This document shows, one piece after another, positions 62,600 through 64,000 of a DNA stretch of 64,000 bases; within the stretch, counting starts at the first letter, position 1, and each line of letters starts with the position of its first letter. The DNA lies in NCBI RefSeq assembly GCF_900107695.1, contig NZ_FNQP01000011.1:1-64000 (forward strand), in the 5' to 3' direction. The stretch is from Thiothrix caldifontis. Lineage in GTDB: Bacteria > Pseudomonadota > Gammaproteobacteria > Thiotrichales > Thiotrichaceae. The notes below the pieces were generated by a model. It was not told where the DNA came from. It saw only the letters and a program-made list of their open reading frames with translations, and did no database searches. Made by a program: the position numbers and the translations under genes.

Positions 62600-63187
62600 T
62601 CAAGGTTGTGAGCTACAGCTTGCAGGTTCATCGGTATACTGCCAAGACTTTCGTATAATCAATGGTAACCTTCTGCATACAGGTACAATTGATGTGATCA
62701 TTGCTTGTCCTACGGATTTTTGTGGGTCTAGTGCGTGTTGAAAATCGTGAAGATCTAAGTTCACAAGTTGACGAGATGAATCTGACTTCTTGACCTTTTC
62801 AATCCTATCACATTGAAACCAAATAGTTTCCTCACCATGATCACAAGGTGATGAGTCGTGGGTGTCAGTAGTTGCAAAGGGGTTATTATTTCCATGTTTA
62901 AATGCAATTACTCGGAGGCGGTACTCCACCCGCTTTGCTAACGGTAAGTATTTGTTATCACACCATCCATCTCTGATGCCTTCGTCGGTTTTTCTCTGTG
63001 AGTAATAAATATAAAGCCAGAAAGGTTGTTGGTCATTATGGTTATTCTCGTTATCAATCAACGCATGAGGAGTGAATTTGCAGAATGAAAATGCAAAAAA
63101 TGGCTTCCCGCTAGTTTGCCATGCTTCAATTACTTTGATTTGAAACCAATCGTTGCAGGGGTGGGCGGGGTAAAGATATTCGCGCAT
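62600..63187 (-). CDS. Hypothetical protein
   Basis: I do not recognise this 195-residue protein. It has no signal peptide or membrane helix, is rich in Asn, Asp, His and aromatic residues, and has five Cys. Segments such as KRVEYRLRVIAFKHGNNNP and PFWLYIYYSQRK suggest a beta-rich fold. The low G+C of this stretch compared with clpB hints at acquisition. It could accompany the restriction-modification remnants at the right edge, but nothing proves it. Confidence 0.5.
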   Translation of the reverse strand: MREYLYPAHPCNDWFQIKVIEAWQTSGKPFFAFSFCKFTPHALIDNENNHNDQQPFWLYIYYSQRKTDEGIRDGWCDNKYLPLAKRVEYRLRVIAFKHGNNNPFATTDTHDSSPCDHGEETIWFQCDRIEKVKKSDSSRQLVNLDLHDFQHALDPQKSVGQAMITSIVPVCRRLPLIIRKSWQYTDEPASCSSQP

Positions 63188-63237
63188 GGGTATTCCTTGA
63201 GCAGATTACAGGTGTTGCCATTATGCTGTGAAAATAA

Positions 63238-63510
63238 TCTATTTGTACAGTTTATGATAAGAAAAATTATGCTGGCATTTGTGTTACTGAGCCAATGCTT
63301 GATGTCTGGCAACTGGGGACTCACCATCCGCGCCATTGTGATACACGCTATGCCATTTTTCAGGCAAAAACCGATGGCGAAACGGTTACGCTGACACATC
63401 TCTACGTGGTTAGTGGACGAGATTTTTTTACCCGCTTCCGTCAGTTTTCCGGCAAGGTGCAAAACCAGAAAATCCAGATTCCGTTACCGCGTGATTTTTT
63501 CGGGGACTAA
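63238..63510 (+). pseudogene. Orphan C-terminal fragment next to the methyltransferase
   Basis: The frame opens after a stop at 63235-63237 and has a possible ATG at 63295. Only the last 55 residues look like conserved protein (YAIFQAKTDGETVTLTHLY, then SGKVQNQKIQIPLPRDFF). It overlaps the convergent methyltransferase gene by 27 bp. It may be the tail of a restriction enzyme or other defence protein whose front has been lost. The family is not identified. Confidence 0.35.
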
Positions 63511-63999
63511 ACCAAATACCTCCCACACTTTAGCATCCAGTTCCACCATCAGCTTCTCGGCCTTGGAAGATGGCAAGGTGGCGTAAATGTCTTTGGCAAG
63601 TTGGATGAGCATTTTGGACTCTGCCTTATCTGGATTCGGCAGCGGGAATTTCTCGACATATTGAGTGATGAAGCGTCTACGTCCCGCATACAATTTATTA
63701 TTGAAACGGTGGTCATAGAATGACTCGATAAATGTCGAATTAGCGACTGCCAAAGCAAGCCAGAGCAAATCCGCATCCGCCGGATTTTTGCATTGAAGCC
63801 AGTAGCATTCGCCACTAACAATGCCGCCGTCCGTATCCAGCCAGAAAGTGGGTTTTTCGGCAATATCGGGAAATACCAGTTTGGGAGCAGACCATGCCGC
63901 GGGGTCTTGAGGAACCCATATTTCATACCATTGCCGTCCCGCTTCGATGACATAGGTACGGGCACTCAAAACGGCTTTATTTGCTTCAAGGTATTGTTG
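63484..63999 (-). CDS. C-terminal part of a DNA methyltransferase or type IIG-like enzyme (cut by window edge)
   Basis: The frame is open to the window edge, so the start lies outside. The 171 visible residues show RQWYEIWVPQDPAAWSAPKL, VNSTFIESFYDHRFNNKL-like pattern (ANSTFIESFYDHRFNNK) and VEKFPLPNPDKAE. These match the target-recognition tail of Eco57I-type or N6-adenine methyltransferases. The catalytic NPPY part is not in view. Confidence 0.6.
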   Translation of the reverse strand, partial: QQYLEANKAVLSARTYVIEAGRQWYEIWVPQDPAAWSAPKLVFPDIAEKPTFWLDTDGGIVSGECYWLQCKNPADADLLWLALAVANSTFIESFYDHRFNNKLYAGRRRFITQYVEKFPLPNPDKAESKMLIQLAKDIYATLPSSKAEKLMVELDAKVWEVFGLVPEKITR

Positions 64000-64000
64000 G

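Noticed and set aside
1-64000. CRISPR arrays and tRNA or rRNA genes
   Set aside because: I saw no regularly spaced direct repeats with unique spacers, and no cloverleaf or rRNA sequence was recognised by eye. A tRNA search program could still find one.

Overview
The window is a stretch of a gammaproteobacterial chromosome. The conserved order trpB-trpA-accD-folC-(SPOR protein)-cvpA-purF-metZ, the rpsU/yqeY pair, divergent fur/bamE, and ratA-rnfH all fit that class. A class III poly-hydroxyalkanoate (PHA) cluster, a DsrE-like protein, CysZ and several NarL-type two-component systems suggest a sulfur-oxidising member of the Thiotrichales (Thiothrix-like). The genus is my inference from gene content and was not tested by any search.

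Layout. 0-0.3 kb: tail of an IS4-type transposase. 0.5-4.9 kb: PHA genes, phaA-phaB on the minus strand and phaE-phaC on the plus strand, around a shared divergent promoter region. 4.9-7.5 kb: an ATP-grasp ligase paired with an N-formylglutamate amidohydrolase-like protein, then a DedA/YqaA membrane protein. 7.5-16.8 kb: the tryptophan, fatty-acid, folate, purine and methionine block. 16.8-22.4 kb: minus-strand envelope genes, comprising a protease-like protein without its catalytic triad, a DsrE-like protein, an M48 protease operon and a TlpA-like thioredoxin. 22.5-30.0 kb: five plus-strand signalling genes (hybrid kinase, NarL-type regulator, two tandem homologous membrane kinases, second regulator). 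30-31.8 kb: hemE, yqeY, rpsU. 31.9-33.6 kb: an unrecognised 562-residue protein. 34.0-36.4 kb: a second, complete NarL/NarX-type pair. 36.4-47.8 kb: housekeeping and envelope genes (fur, bamE, ratA, rnfH, a phosphotransferase/ATPase fusion, PBP1b, a TPR lipoprotein, a DinG-type helicase, tsaB, cysZ, a nitroreductase, yjbQ).

48-64 kb alternates core genes (purL, clpB) with accessory material: a broken rhuM gene, a lipoprotein/TIR/caspase-like trio, two PIN modules, an StbD-type antitoxin whose RelE-type partner is deleted, an XRE regulator with two clear operator sites facing a secreted protein, and at the right edge the C-terminal part of a DNA methyltransferase next to an orphan fragment.

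The two most unusual signals are in the signalling region. First, the tandem kinases at 25.05-29.28 kb have lost complementary parts: the first lacks the expected phospho-accepting His but keeps much of its ATPase domain, while the second keeps the His but has lost the ATPase. Second, a near-identical box of about 20 bp (core ACTTTCGTAYTAYT) lies about 70-80 bp upstream of the DsrE-like gene, the M48 operon and the TlpA-like gene. It is not seen elsewhere in the window and probably marks a small regulon of one of the adjacent response regulators.
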